Below the pieces are notes generated by a model. It did not search any database and was not told the DNA's origin. It saw only the letters and a program-made list of their open reading frames with translations. A stretch of DNA of 64,000 nucleotides from Odiellus spinosus (Eukaryota; Arthropoda; Arachnida; Opiliones; Phalangiidae), in assembly GCA_963920705.1 (NCBI GenBank), contig OY987234.1:5901851-5965850 (forward strand). Reading direction: 5' to 3'. The position numbers and the translations under genes are program-made. Positions 22,792 through 36,150 of this stretch are shown piece by piece. The first letter of the stretch is position 1; each line of letters begins with the position of its first letter.

Positions 22792-24237
22792 GAATCTTAT
22801 AAATTAAACCAAATATATTCGAACTGCGATCCAAGTATACGTGACCTCTGAATTTTCGCGATATATTTCGCTCGGCGGTTTTTCGCTGTTCGCGAAAGAG
22901 AAATTTTACGTCTCTGGCGCTGGAGTCGAATATAAATTGTGGGATGGAGCTGGTGGGGCGGCGTAGGAATTGTCTTATCATAGCGAAACCTTCTGCCGCA
23001 GTTGGGTCGCGCCATTGAATACCTTTTCACTCGCCCTTCTCCCTTCCCTCGAGCTATTTTTTTTTATTATTTGTAGTTTTTGTTTCCGGAGATCGTAAGG
23101 TTTGCCGAATAATAAATGTCTGTATAAAAAGATACACGAGTTTTTAAAGTCGGCTTTCCTCGCTGCCTCCGTTACGTTATCATCCCGGTGGAACTACAAA
23201 GTCAATATTTTCCTTTTCGCTCTCGCTAGTAATTCTCTCTCTTCCATCTCTTTTTCCGCTAATCTTTAAAACAAACGTATAAAATGGAAAAATAAAAATG
23301 TATGAAGCGTACTGAAACTTGAGCATTTTTTTATAAATATTTTTAAAATATTTACTAGCGTTTTTCTTTTTATTTTTTTCATTCGTTGTTTCTACACGCC
23401 TTTAAATCTTGTTTTCTATCGATTTAATACTCTGCTTCGAAAGGGGATTACGTAACGGGGAAAGCCTAGGCTGATGGATACGTAATGTCAAACCTGGTAT
23501 AAGGATACGTACAATTCCCCCGATTAGACGCGCTCCAATTTGTTAAATAATAAATTCCCTTTATATATCGACAAATATTGTTCTGGAATGAAAATTTTAA
23601 AATTTAAACGTTAACTTATTTTCGTATAGCCAGCTATAACTTGTTTTATTAACTAAAGATTTTTATGGTACTTATCCGGAGGAATACGGGTCTATTTGAC
23701 ATCTATAATTCGTCTAAATCCTTTTAGATTGAAATTGATTATGATTTTGAAACTCTAACATAATTTATTAGTTCTTAGTTATTAATTTTTTTTATTAAAG
23801 CGAGGCTGGCACCATTTTTGTAAGGCTTAAGTATTTTATATTATTATAATTAATTTTTAAACTTTAAATTTAAAAATTAGGAAAATAATAAATATAATTT
23901 ATTTTTTCACTCGAAGACCATAGCGCGATAAAACGTAGAATGTTTCTGAATTTTCCAAGATGTTGATTACATTTTTAATTACTGGTAGAATTTGAATATT
24001 TTACGATCTTTCTGAAAAATCTACTCAATTTCCATTTGGATTACCTGAGAAATTGGTGACAGTGAGACTTTAATTATTATTTAATAACAAATTAATATTA
24101 TTAATATTATATTTTGGCACATTTCATAAATACAATATATTAATTATTAATAATTACGGTATATTTTATCTATTGGTTCGAGGGAATTCAGGCTGCTAAG
24201 CTAAATAATCTTACGCGATATTGAATCCATTTAAAAT
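22792..24237. other. Intergenic, no gene seen
   Basis: AT-rich. No supported frame, RNA gene or known repeat. Confidence 0.45.
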
Positions 24238-24411
24238 GCATTCACCCTTGGGACTTTGAAACCGTTTTTAATCGTTTTGGAAAGGTCAAATTGCAAACTT
24301 TTGAGGTCAACTGTAAGGTCATTTATCAAAATATACAATTATTATTTTGAAAAATGGATTTCAAGATTCAAAACGGTTTGAAAACTGTTTCAAATTCTCT
24401 GGTGTTAACGA
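24238..24411. repeat. Family G miniature element, degenerate copy
   Basis: Shares GACTTTGAAACCGTTTTTAA and TTTTGGAAAGGTCAAA with the copy at 22058; termini are eroded (TTCACCC / GGTGTTAACG). Confidence 0.6.
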
Positions 24412-25320
24412 CTTTATAGCAACAGTTATTAAAAAATTGGTATTAAATTATAATTATAAAATTATAATTTTGGCTTTAAATCCTATTGAATCTTCCATAA
24501 CTTCCACGACACTGACAACCGAATTAAACTTTTATTTTCGATCGCCCTGACACCTGTCAGAGCTCTTTCCCTTCCCCGACTTACTTTTAACGGTGCTTAT
24601 AGTCCCGCTGCGTAATTTATTGTTCTTTGCTTTTTAAATGAAAGTGAGATGTATTAGTTTCATTGCCATCAAATTGAGAATGGCCATCTCCAGGTATACC
24701 GCGCTCGTATCTAAATCGAGATATTTTGTAGGTAGATCTCATTCTGTGTCGCGCGATTGTCACCAAAATGACGCTTTTTTTTTCTCGGTCTTATTTCCTA
24801 GTCGCAACAAATGATCACGAATTTAGTTTTTTCAAGAGTATAATTCAGTTGGGAGTTTGAGCGAAGTATATCACGGTCAAATCAAATCAAACTCATTCGT
24901 ACGTGTGATTGGATTTAACAGGCTCGCGTGATAAGAGAGAACGTGTCTCGTGTCATTATTCGGGAACGTTCGCGTCTCGCTGTATATGGCTCCTCTCTAC
25001 GGAGTGATGGAGCTTAATATTCTCCGCGGAATCAAACCGAAGAAGATGGATGGGAGCTAGTAGCTCTTCCATTATTATTTGCAGAATCAAATTAACCGTT
25101 CGATTTAAAATCCGACTTCTTATATTTTATATCTCTTGTATTTTGCTTGAATTTGAAACATTGGTCAAATGTCGCGCGAGTTGTGGCAAGTGATACGGAT
25201 TTTTTTTCTTCGGGGGCGGTCTCTTCCGTGAATGTACTAAACCCACAAACTAGTAGGAAACTAATCTTTAATCACGTTTTATCCCCACATTCTAAATCAT
25301 CTTCATCCTTATTAAATGTT
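24412..25320. other. Intergenic, no gene seen
   Basis: No gene or repeat family recognised. Confidence 0.45.
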
Positions 25321-25488
25321 AAGCCCCGTTTTCAATCAATATATTTTCTTCGTAACTATAGAAATTGAGAACATACCAGCGTTCTATGTTATGTGCCCAT
25401 CGTCATCTGTAATTCAATTTCATTTACCTTAGTTTTGACGAAAATCTTAATTTTTTTGGCCCAAAAAACTTGATTGAAAATGCGCCTA
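25321..25488. repeat. Family F inverted-repeat element
   Basis: About 168 bp with ends AAGCCCCGTTTTCAATCAA and, inverted, TTGATTGAAAATGCGCCT. The middle shares the TTACCTTAGTTTTGACGAAA stretch with the fragment at 17406-17500. Confidence 0.55.
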
Positions 25489-25528
25489 TACGCCTTACCC
25501 GTAAATGTGTTAAATTTGGACTATAGCT

Positions 25529-25962
25529 TTTAAAGGGAGAATGCAACCTAACAACAAGTGATTTTTTATCAATTCCTTATTGTTTAAATAGGCCTAATCC
25601 ACTACTGAAAATATTTACAAACAAATATTAAACTAGAAATAAATTTAAAACTTACCCTGAAAATAGGCTTAGTGGGATTCATGGAGGTCCTGTTTTCCTC
25701 GCGTGTAAGGTCTAGCGACCAATCGCACGAGACGTAAGTCTCGTGGAGATCTCGGGTGAACGACGGGCCTTTGTTCATTGGTCGCTAGACCTTACACGGA
25801 CGCAATTCAGGATCTCCATGAATCCCGCTAAGCCTATTTTCAGGGTAAGTTTTAAATTTATTTCTAGTTTAATATTTGTATTGTAAACTTTTTATCGGTG
25901 GATTAGGCCTATTTAAACGATAGGGAATCGATAAAAAATCACTTGTTATTAGGTCGCATTAT
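25529..25962. repeat. Family C foldback element, best copy
   Basis: A roughly 430-bp near-complete palindrome. The left starts TTAAAGGGAGAATGCAACC; the arms carry inverted CCTGAAAATAGGCTTAG and, nearer the middle, GTGTAAGGTCTAGCGACCAA with its complement. TTAA followed by AGGGAGAATGCA recurs at other copies, suggesting a TTAA-targeting family such as Kolobok or piggyBac. Each arm reads TTTTCAGGGTAAGT outward, a strong match to a 5' splice site. Non-coding. Confidence 0.8.
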
Positions 25963-28900
25963 GAAAAAGATGGTAAGATAGTGCCGGGTTTAATTAAAAA
26001 TCATAATAAACCGTCTTTCCTGTGAATAAGTAATCACACTAAATATTTATCTTAATTTTAACTGATTTTATGATCCGAAATAAGAAGGAGATTGAAGATT
26101 TATGTCGCGGCGGAAGGCAGGAGGGAAAGGGGAGGGGTAAAGAGGAACGAGAATTTGTAGCTGACATCTTGTCCGAGTGAGTGTCTGGGTTTCCCCGACG
26201 ATCTACGCCCACGTATACACCGACTCCGATCAATCCCAGAATACATCAGTGGCCAAACTATATATCGAAGGTCCCATGCGTTTCTTACTTGCTATATCGA
26301 GATAAGGGACGCGCGTTGAACACTCGAACCGATTTTTATATCGCTCCTCTTTGTAGTATCACCCGACAAAACTCTTCTCTTAACATTCGTACTTCTCTCT
26401 CTTTCTCTCAGAATCTCTTAGATATTTATACGTCACTGGATATGCCTTTTCGTTTAGCAGTCGACGCGATTGACAACTCGAGGCGAGCTGCTTTATGTAT
26501 TCCGCAGTCGGATAAGCCCTTTGTCGCGGCTCGAGTACCGGAATTAGTTATATAGACTTTTATTCTACTTGGGGTACTAGAAGAACCCCTTTCTTTTCGA
26601 CAGATTTAATACTTATACAACTACTCGTATAAGACGAACGACTCCCTACGGATCAATTATATTTATACGCTTACGTATATACCCAGATAGTCGAGAGAAA
26701 ATGAATATTATTATTGTTTATTTCATTTCCACGATTGCTGCACAAAATATTTGCTCATTATAATTGAAATGTTACTTCACCCACCTAACAAATACTTGAA
26801 TTCAGGTGACTCTTAATTTTAAAATCATAGGTATGTCGCTTAAAGTGAGGGTGAAATGAAGAATCAAGTTGATTTTTTTTTTATCGATTCTTCTTCTAAT
26901 TATAAGACCCGCGTAGTTAATCATACGGGAAATATATCCCAATGATTTTAAAAATAAAATATATCCACATTTCACTGTTCTTTTAAATTGACCCCCTCCA
27001 ACCAATCGCGTAACGTCTTACCTTCCAAGGAACAAAATACTCGTGGCAATACACTGAGGGTGAAATATCGCTGGGTCTAGGCACTGTCACGGAGGAGGGA
27101 AATGGAATTATGGGAAGGGGTGAGACTTTAAGAGCTGGATGATTTGGTAAAACGAGTTTTGCCGTGGCCATGATGGAGGTCCATTGATCGCGGCATGGTG
27201 TGGGAACTCTTAGTGATCCGCTCCTGCTATTTTATAATTTTTCATTTGAAACTTCGGCGTAGAATGAACGTTTTGTTATCAAATAAAGTCTAGCAATATT
27301 ATTTCTCGCTGACGGAAGTTCTACTGTTTCTCAAGAAGAGAAATGTAATTATGTTCAAGGTATAATTATGTTATAGGAAAAACGGAGACGGATTGATACC
27401 CAACGTTAGACTTCGCGTAAAAAGTAGTCTCGGGTGGCAACTCTATTTGAACGCGAGATTATAGCGATCAAGAATATTTGTCAGGTTGGGCTTATTTAAT
27501 ACACCGTGTCCTATATATTATAATGTACGCTAATTTATTGGTGGGAGAATTAACGCGGTGAAGGTTGAAAATGTCGTTGGCGCGCGTCCCGCGAGCTCGT
27601 TTAATACAAAGGCCTAATTAATTGGAATGTAATTAGTCTTAACGCGCGCGCGCCACGAGTGCAGGCTGGGGGTCGAAGGAGGGAAGGGAAAGGTAAACGA
27701 ATATCCTCGCGAGTAACCAATAAACGCTCAGCAGCGACTTATACAAACCTTATATTATAAAGCTACGTATAAGAGCTAAATAATTTCTCGCGCCCAGCTG
27801 ATCAATTACAAAGATATCGCGCGCCAGAAATTCCACCGAACTAAACTTAAAGATCACGAGACGACTGAAGCGAATGGCGACAAATTTTTGGATAAAACAA
27901 CGCGTGTTTAGCAAATCGTGGCGCGTTTAAAGGTAGAAAGAAGTAACCGATCAAATTAACCAGCTGACATATTCCAAACAAAAAGCATCCCAATATTTAT
28001 AGCGAAGGTTTCGCGTCGTAATTTTCAGTTTCTCATTAATGTAATCTAGCCACAAATTGACATACACGTCCCAATCACTCTTATCTCGAGTTGTATTTAG
28101 AATGTGCCAATATAGATCTGATTGGAGCCTTCAATCGACGTACCTTAACGCGCCAATCACGCGCGAACGAGTGTAGTAAATACTGTGAAAGGCAGCGGAA
28201 AGGAAACCGGAAATGACGTCATCTCGTAATATCTATTTCTCTCTATATACCTTGAGAGATCACTATTGCCTCTAATAATCGTGTATAATCGCGAATTTAC
28301 TCGCGCAATACGTCAGCACACCCGCCACTCGGACAAAAAACCCCGATTACTAATTTTCAAATTTCCTTAATATTTACTTGTTAAGCTTAAATTAGGCTTA
28401 GCAATTGCGTTGCAAACTTTAGGATTTTATTCTCCCTTTAATAATAAAGCTGGCATACATACTCGGCGGCTAAAGTTTGGCCCGTTTTCCGTTGACACTG
28501 ACATCTCAATATTTCGCGTAGACGTGTCGCGATTTCAACACGCGCCAAAACTACCTTCCCATCTGTCTCTATGAAATTAAAATGATAAGAGCTCTTCTAT
28601 TAAAAGCGTCTCTTTACTGAATACCCTAGTTGATTTTGATTATGTATAGGTACGGTGATGGAATATACAATAAACGGGGCGCAAGCTGTTTCCACTAGTT
28701 TTCCGACTCTACTATAACTCGGCAACGAGTCTTGAAAAGGGGGAAGGGGTGGGACGTGACACGGAGGTGGGCTTTTGCCCCACTTTGCGTGTATGAGATG
28801 ATGCGAAGTCGAAATACGAAATATGGCTTGTTTACGCGCGTTCGTAGAATTTCACTCGCTCTAATGCTTTTAACTTCGAAACAAAGGGGTCGACTTCTCC

Positions 28901-30975
28901 CCTCTCCCCCCGAATATCGTCCCTTCCAATTTAATGACGTAGTACCTATTCGCGGAGAAAAGCTTAACGCCTTGGAAGACGCGAAGGGATGACGTTGAAC
29001 ACGCGTTTGTCTATATTCGCTTTATAATGTCGTTGCTGATTTGTCAAGACACAAATAAAGTGACGCCTAAAATTCTGAGGCCCATTTTCGTGCCAGCAAA
29101 ATATTTCATCCACACAGGAATGTCTATATTAGTTGGATCTAGCGAACCGTACCTCTCGCTTGCTACGAAAAGCGCTCACTGATTATTGAAAATTCAGCGA
29201 AGGAGCGTGAAAGAACGAAAACGATTTGCCCCGAGGTGTTAAGTTCGATCCAAGTTATGTTCGTGTCCAAGTTCGATCTATTCCCCGCGTGGCCAGGTCA
29301 TAATTAAATATATTTTTCAATTAAACAAACGCATTTAAAATAGATCATCGTATATATGGGAAAACCGTATTCTAAGAAGTTTAGCGTAGAAATAATAATT
29401 TAGAAAATACGCGATCAATGAAATTAAGAGAGATACCTCGACTCAGTCGACTGCAGATGGCAATCAACCGTATAGCCAATGACTCGTTCTAGTACTTAAA
29501 ACGTGGCAATTCATACCGGAAACTTTGAAATCAAAATTCGCTTTCTCACATCTCCAAAAATCACCATAGGCCCACTCTGGCGGTTCACTTATTTACCAAA
29601 ACTTGGACTTGTAGTATCACGCCAATTTTATAAAGTTAAGAAATTAACTTTATTAGTGTTTAAATTACAATTAAGGTTTCACGAATCCGTTGCGCGAGGA
29701 TGCGTTTAAAGTATCTTTGCCACTTTTTTAGTATTGAGTTGTTGATATAGCTAAATATTTACGCCCATTCCCACTGGGAAAATAATTTAATTTTCATCGC
29801 GGGATAAAGGTTTTCCAAATGAAAAACGCGAATAATTTAGCAAAGACTGAAATATTTTTAGGATGTAAAATATTTATTTTAAGAAAAGGATCGAATAAAG
29901 CGTTACGAGTCTATTTTATATCCAATTAAGAAGCTACCTTAATTTGCTTGAAGACTTTAATGAGATGTATTTAATTCGTAAATCTTTAAAATATCTAAGT
30001 TCACGAAGTCTGTATAAGCTTTAGTTCCATCCCTAACGCGTCTTTATTCGGCGTATTCGTCGAACAAATAGCCCTATTATATATAGATAGGGGACAAAGA
30101 GACGTTCGTGGGGTGTTGAGGGGGAGTCGCGTTGTTAATTACGAGTTTACCCTATATTGATTAAGCGTTCGCGCGTTGTTTGAACCGAAAACGGCCCAAC
30201 GGGCTTCGATTTATAATCTCGAAAGCAAACCTTAAAATTGATAAACAATTAATTAGATGAACCAACCTCCATCACAGTCGCTATATAGAAATTATAATAT
30301 ATTAAAGTTAGTTTTGTTAACTATTCAAATTATTCAAATTATACCAAAACCGAGACGCCGTAGAAGACCTACGGAACTGAACGCGTGGAATTGATTCGAC
30401 CTGCTGATTGGAATAGAGAAATATCAGCCCGCCTTATCTTTCCTATCTTGGAGGAGGAAGGTAAAGGACTCGTTCACTATTTTAACATAGAGTGTCAGCG
30501 TGGTGCCACAATTACGCTGGGTTGCCAGTTCCGCAGTCTCTAATTTTGATGGTTTTAATAATAATATGTATTTCGCAACTGCGTTGCAGGCAACCACGGA
30601 GACATAGCCTATAACATGTGGTTGCCGGTACAATACACAGTACACAAACATTAAATTAATTATTGTAAGCTGATCGTATTGATTCAAAATATGGAACATA
30701 TTAGATACATTTTGATGGGGAAGTCGGGGTCTATGAAAGAAAGTTTTAACCTGATAGCTGACTCGTAATTTGCGTAGTAGTTGTCGTCGAAACAATAAGA
30801 ACCTCGAGCAGAATTTGGTCGGGTCCTTAGAGTCGCAATAATTGGGCTTCGAATTCTTCCGAGTGGTCTCGTATTTCTGATCTAAGAACAAAAGGTCCCA
30901 TTTTAATAGTCATTTATAGAAAAACCGGCTGGCCCCCACTACGCCCACCTAATTGCGTGATTAACTGCAGACTAA
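25963..30975. other. 5-kb intergenic stretch, no gene seen
   Basis: No domain-bearing frame on either strand. The longest open frames are 124 codons (26181-26555, plus) and 155 codons (30424-30891, minus); neither shows a motif, signal peptide or family resemblance. A CGCGCGCGCG tract lies at about 27641-27650. Confidence 0.4.
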
Positions 30976-31272
30976 AGCTGCTTTTATACTAGGCCCTGGA
31001 ATCGATTTAAACCGTTTCTAAATGTTTCCCTGGAGTCGTGTGAACGGGAAACCGTGTTATCTCGAATTTGATTTGATTCGATTTCTCGAAACTGTTTCGG
31101 GAACCAGTTTCATACTGATTCTGTTTCAAAAACCGATAGATGAAGCTACTATATATAGATTTATAAAGATAATGGTTGAACATGTGACGCTTAAAACGAT
31201 TCCTAGCGATTTGAATATCAGTTTGATTGTACCGTTTCAAATCGATTAAGAAATGCTAGTGTGACCGTAGCT
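30976..31272. repeat. Family H miniature element, copy 1
   Basis: About 297 bp. Ends AGCTGCTTTTATACTAG and, inverted, CTAGTGTGACCGTAGCT resemble those of family G. The interior shares TGTTTCGGGAACCAGTTTCA and GTGACGCTTAAAACGATTCC with copies near 33298, 34485 and 42579. Confidence 0.65.
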
Positions 31273-32172
31273 ATAGATGCGCGGACATGATACTGCACCA
31301 ACATACAACAAACACGGTCGCGTGAAACCGTCAATAGCCTTCTCTACCTTACTCCTCCAAGTTCTGATAGACTCTATAGTACAATTAAAGGCGGGAAATT
31401 GATAATACAGCTGTATTGAGAGGTGCGGGTCGGATTGAAGCATTTCCGCACGCCGTCAATTAATTATAATCATTAAATTACATAAGCGAGTAAACTTCCA
31501 ATGGTAACTTTAAAGTAGGTCCTTCATCGAGTTTAAGTTTATCCTATATATATTTGACCCAAATTCGTGGCGGGTCCCTAGCTGCTGGTCTTATTGGAAG
31601 GCCTCGTATCGAAATTTCTCCGCGGGAAAATATAAATCGCGGGCGAGCGCGCGTTAAATGATTATACAATTCTATTTTAGTCTATAGGGCGCGATATTTC
31701 CTCCTGCAGCTGCTTAATTTTGGATTATAAATTTAAATGTATTCACCGTCGGCCGCGGCGCTTCCTCGATCCTACTCGGACTCTCGGGGGGATTTTTAAT
31801 AGCGCTTATTATAAAAGGAATTAATCCGCGCAAACAAGCGCCAACTATTATAGCGGGCCACTTTTATAATTCGCGCCATTCATTTAAATATTTAATCCAA
31901 TAAGAGACCACCTCCACCTCGTTCTAGACTCTCAACCCCCAACGTATTAGGCTTAAAATTATTTACTTATTATATCTCCAGTCTTCTTGGAATAATTTCA
32001 TTCGCTATATAACGATTGGATCGAAATCTCTTTCGACGGAAACCCATTCGAAAGAAGCGTATTATAGTTTCAAATAATCCTATTGAGTCGAATCTGATTG
32101 GATCGAAAACGTGGTTATTTAAAATATTAAAATTTGAAGAAAATATAGGGTTCGGAAATTAATTTATTATAA
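31273..32172. other. Intergenic, no gene seen
   Basis: Nothing recognised. Confidence 0.5.
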
Positions 32173-32180
32173 TTAATGGT

Positions 32181-32405
32181 CAGGGCCAGATTAAGGGGGA
32201 CAGAGGGGGCACCTGCCCCGGGTGTTAGCCAAATGGCGGCGCCCAAAAAATCTGGTGATACCCAAATCCGAGCTTTATTTTACGAAAAATTGGAAAAACC
32301 TGACGTTAGCTATTGAATTTGAAATGATTTCTGGGTGATGAGTGAAGGCATGATCAATTTTAAGCTTTCAAATTAGGGGGCGCCAAATCGATTAATCTGA
32401 CCCTG
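32181..32405. mobile_element. hAT-type miniature transposon
   Basis: 225 bp with short inverted ends (CAGGGCCAGATTAA and the complement of TTAATCTGACCCTG) and the 8-bp direct repeat TTAATGGT on both sides (32173-32180, 32406-32413). An 8-bp target and CAG-starting ends are the hAT pattern. GC-rich near both ends, no coding sequence. Confidence 0.85.
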
Positions 32406-32413
32406 TTAATGGT

Positions 32414-33225
32414 TGTATGATTTCCTTATAGGTTCAATGTTATTTTTTTATTTTTTTTTATTTATTCATTTTTTTCCATTAGGCCTAAAACTTAATTCGA
32501 TAATTTTATATTAAACGTGGTATAAAAAATAAATAAAATAATAGTATTTTGGTGGGAAAAACGGATCAATAATATCTCAATTCTTTTTTACATTTCGTTT
32601 CTCGAATATAAATATGTAATGAAGCTTGGCTGGTCACACCCTCGAAATTCATTTAGGCTTATATATCCTAGCTTGGTTTTCTCACATACATAAAACACGG
32701 TGCTCCCAATGTCCTGACAAAATTGCTATCCATTGATATCCCTTTGATTGAGTCGGTCAATATATTCGATTACACTCTTGAAGTGACTATAAATTATCAC
32801 TGAGAAACTAAATTTAACAAGGCGCGAAACGGTCACTTCTTAGGCAGTAAATGAACTATAAAATCTCGAGAGAGAGAGAGAGAGAGTGAAATTGTCTTTT
32901 ATAGATCGCGAAGAAAGCAATTTTATTCGAAAAACTCAATGACGGTCGACCCGAAATATAGCCCCATTTTATTTTCGTTGTTCACGTGATGAGTTACCGA
33001 TATAGAAAAACGCCGCTGCCAATATACGCAATTCGTCCGCCCTTATTTTATTCCATTTCCCTAAAATGTTTTTCTTTTTATTTTTTATTACTATCATTCT
33101 ATTTAGAAGGCGTATTTTGCAAACCCTGCACTCTATATATACGACCAGCGACGAGTTATTCTCGACAAAAAATAATAATCCTTACGTAAAACGATTATTA
33201 TAATTTGACCACGGAGCTGACCACG
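32414..33225. other. Intergenic, no gene seen
   Basis: Contains a short (GA)n microsatellite (about 32869-32886). No gene recognised. Confidence 0.5.
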
Positions 33226-33748
33226 GTCACACTAGCATTTCATAATCGGTTTGAAACGGTAAAATCAAAAAGATATTGAAATCGCCAGAAATTGTTGAGC
33301 CGCGTTCATACTAGCTCTTGAATCGATTTTAAACCGTTGCAAAACGTTTCGCTGAAGTCATGCGAACGGAAAACCGTCTTTTCCCGAATCGGTTTGATTC
33401 GATTGCTCGAAACTGTTTCGGGAACCAGTTTCATACCGATTCGGTTTCAACAACCGATAGATGAAGCTACAATAAATAGATTAATAAAGATAATGCGTGA
33501 ACTCGTGACGCTTAAAACGATTCCTGGCGATATGAATATCGGTTTGATTTTTACCGTTTCAAATAGATTAAGAAATGCTAGTGTGACCGTAGCTTTGTTC
33601 ACGCGTTATCTTTAAATCGATTTATTGTTGCTTCACATATCGGTTGTTGAAACCAAATCCTTATGAGAATGGTTCCCGTTCACACAATTCCGGCGAAACG
33701 TTTTGAAACGGTTTAAATCGATTCCAAGGTCCAGTGTGATCTCGGTAA
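33226..33748. repeat. Family H element interrupted by another family H copy
   Basis: A minus-oriented copy (33226-33297 and 33595-33748) is split by a plus-oriented copy (33298-33594). The host copy resumes at GTTCACGCGTTATC, which is continuous with flanking sequence in the uninterrupted copy at 34485. TTGTT occurs on both sides of the inner copy (33292-33296, 33595-33599). Confidence 0.7.
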
Positions 33749-34484
33749 TAGTTACTTAACTACTCGACGTATTTAGATTTTGACCCTCAAATTGTAATTG
33801 ATCTATAGTTTAGAATTAGCCAATTTTAACCGCACGATTCTCCTTTTTCGAATAGAGTATATCCACGGACTTAAAAAGTATTTAGCGAATGACTGTTTCT
33901 ATTTTGATTTTTCAAATCATTGGGATATATTTCCTGAATGGTTAACTACTCGGATAGCTCTTTCATTTTCCTTTTCACCCTCCATTTAAGGTAGTAACAA
34001 ATATTTAACCGTAAATTCTCGGCCAGTTTACGCGTTCGACGGTTAGTTAAAAGTTCCTTCGTGTCTACACGCACTCGCGGTGGCAACTTGTCCCTGCGAC
34101 GCGACTATACAAAAATAAGAAATCTCACTATGGGTTTTCGTTTCCGGAATTCAAAATCCGAACTCGCGTTTCGACGTAAAAAAAAAACACGCTCGTCAAT
34201 CGTCGAGAGATTTTGGCGAACTTTTTTCTTCTTTATCGTCAGTTTTGAGAATAAATCTACGTTCTCGAGACTGAATCTACTTCAATTTTCAACGAACTAT
34301 GTCTCTCTTCTATTATTTACTTGGTTAACGTGGTTTTCCAACAGCGTATACCCTTAGTTTAAAAAACATCTTCCACGAAGGAGACCCATCTTGATAGATA
34401 AAGATGAACAACAAAACCTGCGTAACATTGATTATATGCGTCCTCTAACGATTAATAAATTATCGCAACTCGCGGTTTTAGTTA
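33749..34484. other. Intergenic, no gene seen
   Basis: Open frames up to 98 codons, none with a motif. Confidence 0.45.
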
Positions 34485-34781
34485 AGCTACGATAGCACTA
34501 GTATTTCTTAATCGATTAAAAACGGTAAAATCAAACCAATATTGAAATCACCTGGAATCGTTTTTAAGCGTCATGTGTTCACGCATTATCTTTATAAATC
34601 GATTTATTGTAGCTTCGTTTACCGTTTGTTGAAACCTAATCGGTATGAAACTGGTTCCTGAAGCAGTTTCGACAAATCGAATCAAATCGATTCGAGAAAA
34701 GACGATTTCCCGTTCTCGTGACTTCTGCGAAACGTTTTGAAACGGTTTAAATCGGTTCCAAGGCCTAGTATGAACGCACCT
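34485..34781 (-). repeat. Family H miniature element, copy 3
   Basis: Reverse orientation relative to 30976-31272. Shares TGAAACTGGTTCC and CGATTTATTGTAGCTTC. About 297 bp, the same length as copy 1. Confidence 0.65.
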
Positions 34782-35962
34782 TGTGTTGAAATTTAAAGCA
34801 GATTCCAATGAAAAATAAAACGACGAAAGAAAATTTTTCTACGAAATTCACTGCTAAAGCCCCATCACCCCCTTCTCTTTTACGCATTTTTTCTATGGCG
34901 TTCATTTCGTTTAACATATTAGAGACAACTCGGTAATATTTGGGGAAAAGTGAAACGTAAAATATTCTCGTTGGCTCGAAATTGAATAGGGGCGCAATCT
35001 CGGCCGAATCTCTATTTTATATGTTTGGGTTTTTATTTCATTTTTATTCCCCAAGAAAGTCATAGGAAATAGTAGAAATCTATGGAATTCTATACGGATT
35101 CTTATGAATAACAGTTTTTTCTATGAATGAGTTTGAAGAAGGACTAGTTCGGTTCAATTTAAAGAGGTTAAAACTACTATATTTCAAATTTTAATTCAAA
35201 AATACGAAATTCTTGTCTCGAATAACTTGAAGAAAAGCTAATGTATGCGTAATAACGCGATGTTAAGCCTAATTAAGGATAAAAATGTATATTCCATTCC
35301 ATTTCAAATTATACTTACACCCGATGTTTGTTTTCAATTTTACCACTATAATATGTAGAATATAAGAATATTCGAACGCGAATCGAAATTTATTCCTTTT
35401 TACTTCGTAAAAAGCTAGGAGTAACTTTAATTAAATATAACGAAGAACTAATATATTGTCTTGTCACAGCTTAGACGTCGCGGTCCAATTATACACGAGC
35501 CTGCAGTGAAGGCAATCTCGCGATAGTAACCTAACGAATTCGATACGCGGCGCGATAAAGCGAACGATATATATCGCGAGCTTTCCCCCTTCGAGTATAT
35601 TCAATGAGGTAAGAATTATGTAAAAGAGCTAGCGAATGTCAAAGGCGAGAAATGTGAAAACCCGCAGTCTTCCCTAAGGTATCTTTCACCTCGACTCTCT
35701 CTCTCTCACTATTCGCTAAGGCTCGTTCCCTACGGGTTCCTTATTGGTGTCCTATAGGACCACTATTCAATTCCAAATTTGCGGCCAAGAAACGCGACAC
35801 GAATTTCAGACCAAATGTATTTCCGTCTATATGTGTGGCGACGCTAAATAGTATACGAAAACGTATACATGCAATCGACATTTTCGGGCCAATTCCCGCA
35901 ACAACAACCAAAAACCGCCCCCTAAAGAATATATTTTATTTTTATTTTGAATTCGTATTAGC
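34782..35962. other. Intergenic, no gene seen
   Basis: Nothing recognised. Confidence 0.45.
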
Positions 35963-36150
35963 AAAAGTCTATCACTTTACTCCATAAAAGTAAACAACGC
36001 CCCGTAGCTTAATACTATCAACAAAGGTCCAGGTAAATGTAGCTGTAGAATATGATTCGAGACACTCTATGCGGCCGCAGTCGCCGTGTAAATAGTGAAC
36101 GGAGGAAGCGCCACTCTTTGGAGAAATTTCCGAGTTGGGAGAGAAGCAAG
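35963..36150. repeat. Family A element, truncated copy
   Basis: Left part only: AAAAGTCTATCACTTTACTC, then CATAAAAGTAAACAACGCCC, up to the GGAGAAATT stretch. The right half is missing. Confidence 0.6.

Noticed and set aside
30424..30891. 155-codon minus-strand open frame
   Set aside because: Longest unexplained frame, but no motif, membrane pattern or family resemblance; such lengths are expected occasionally by chance in 64 kb.
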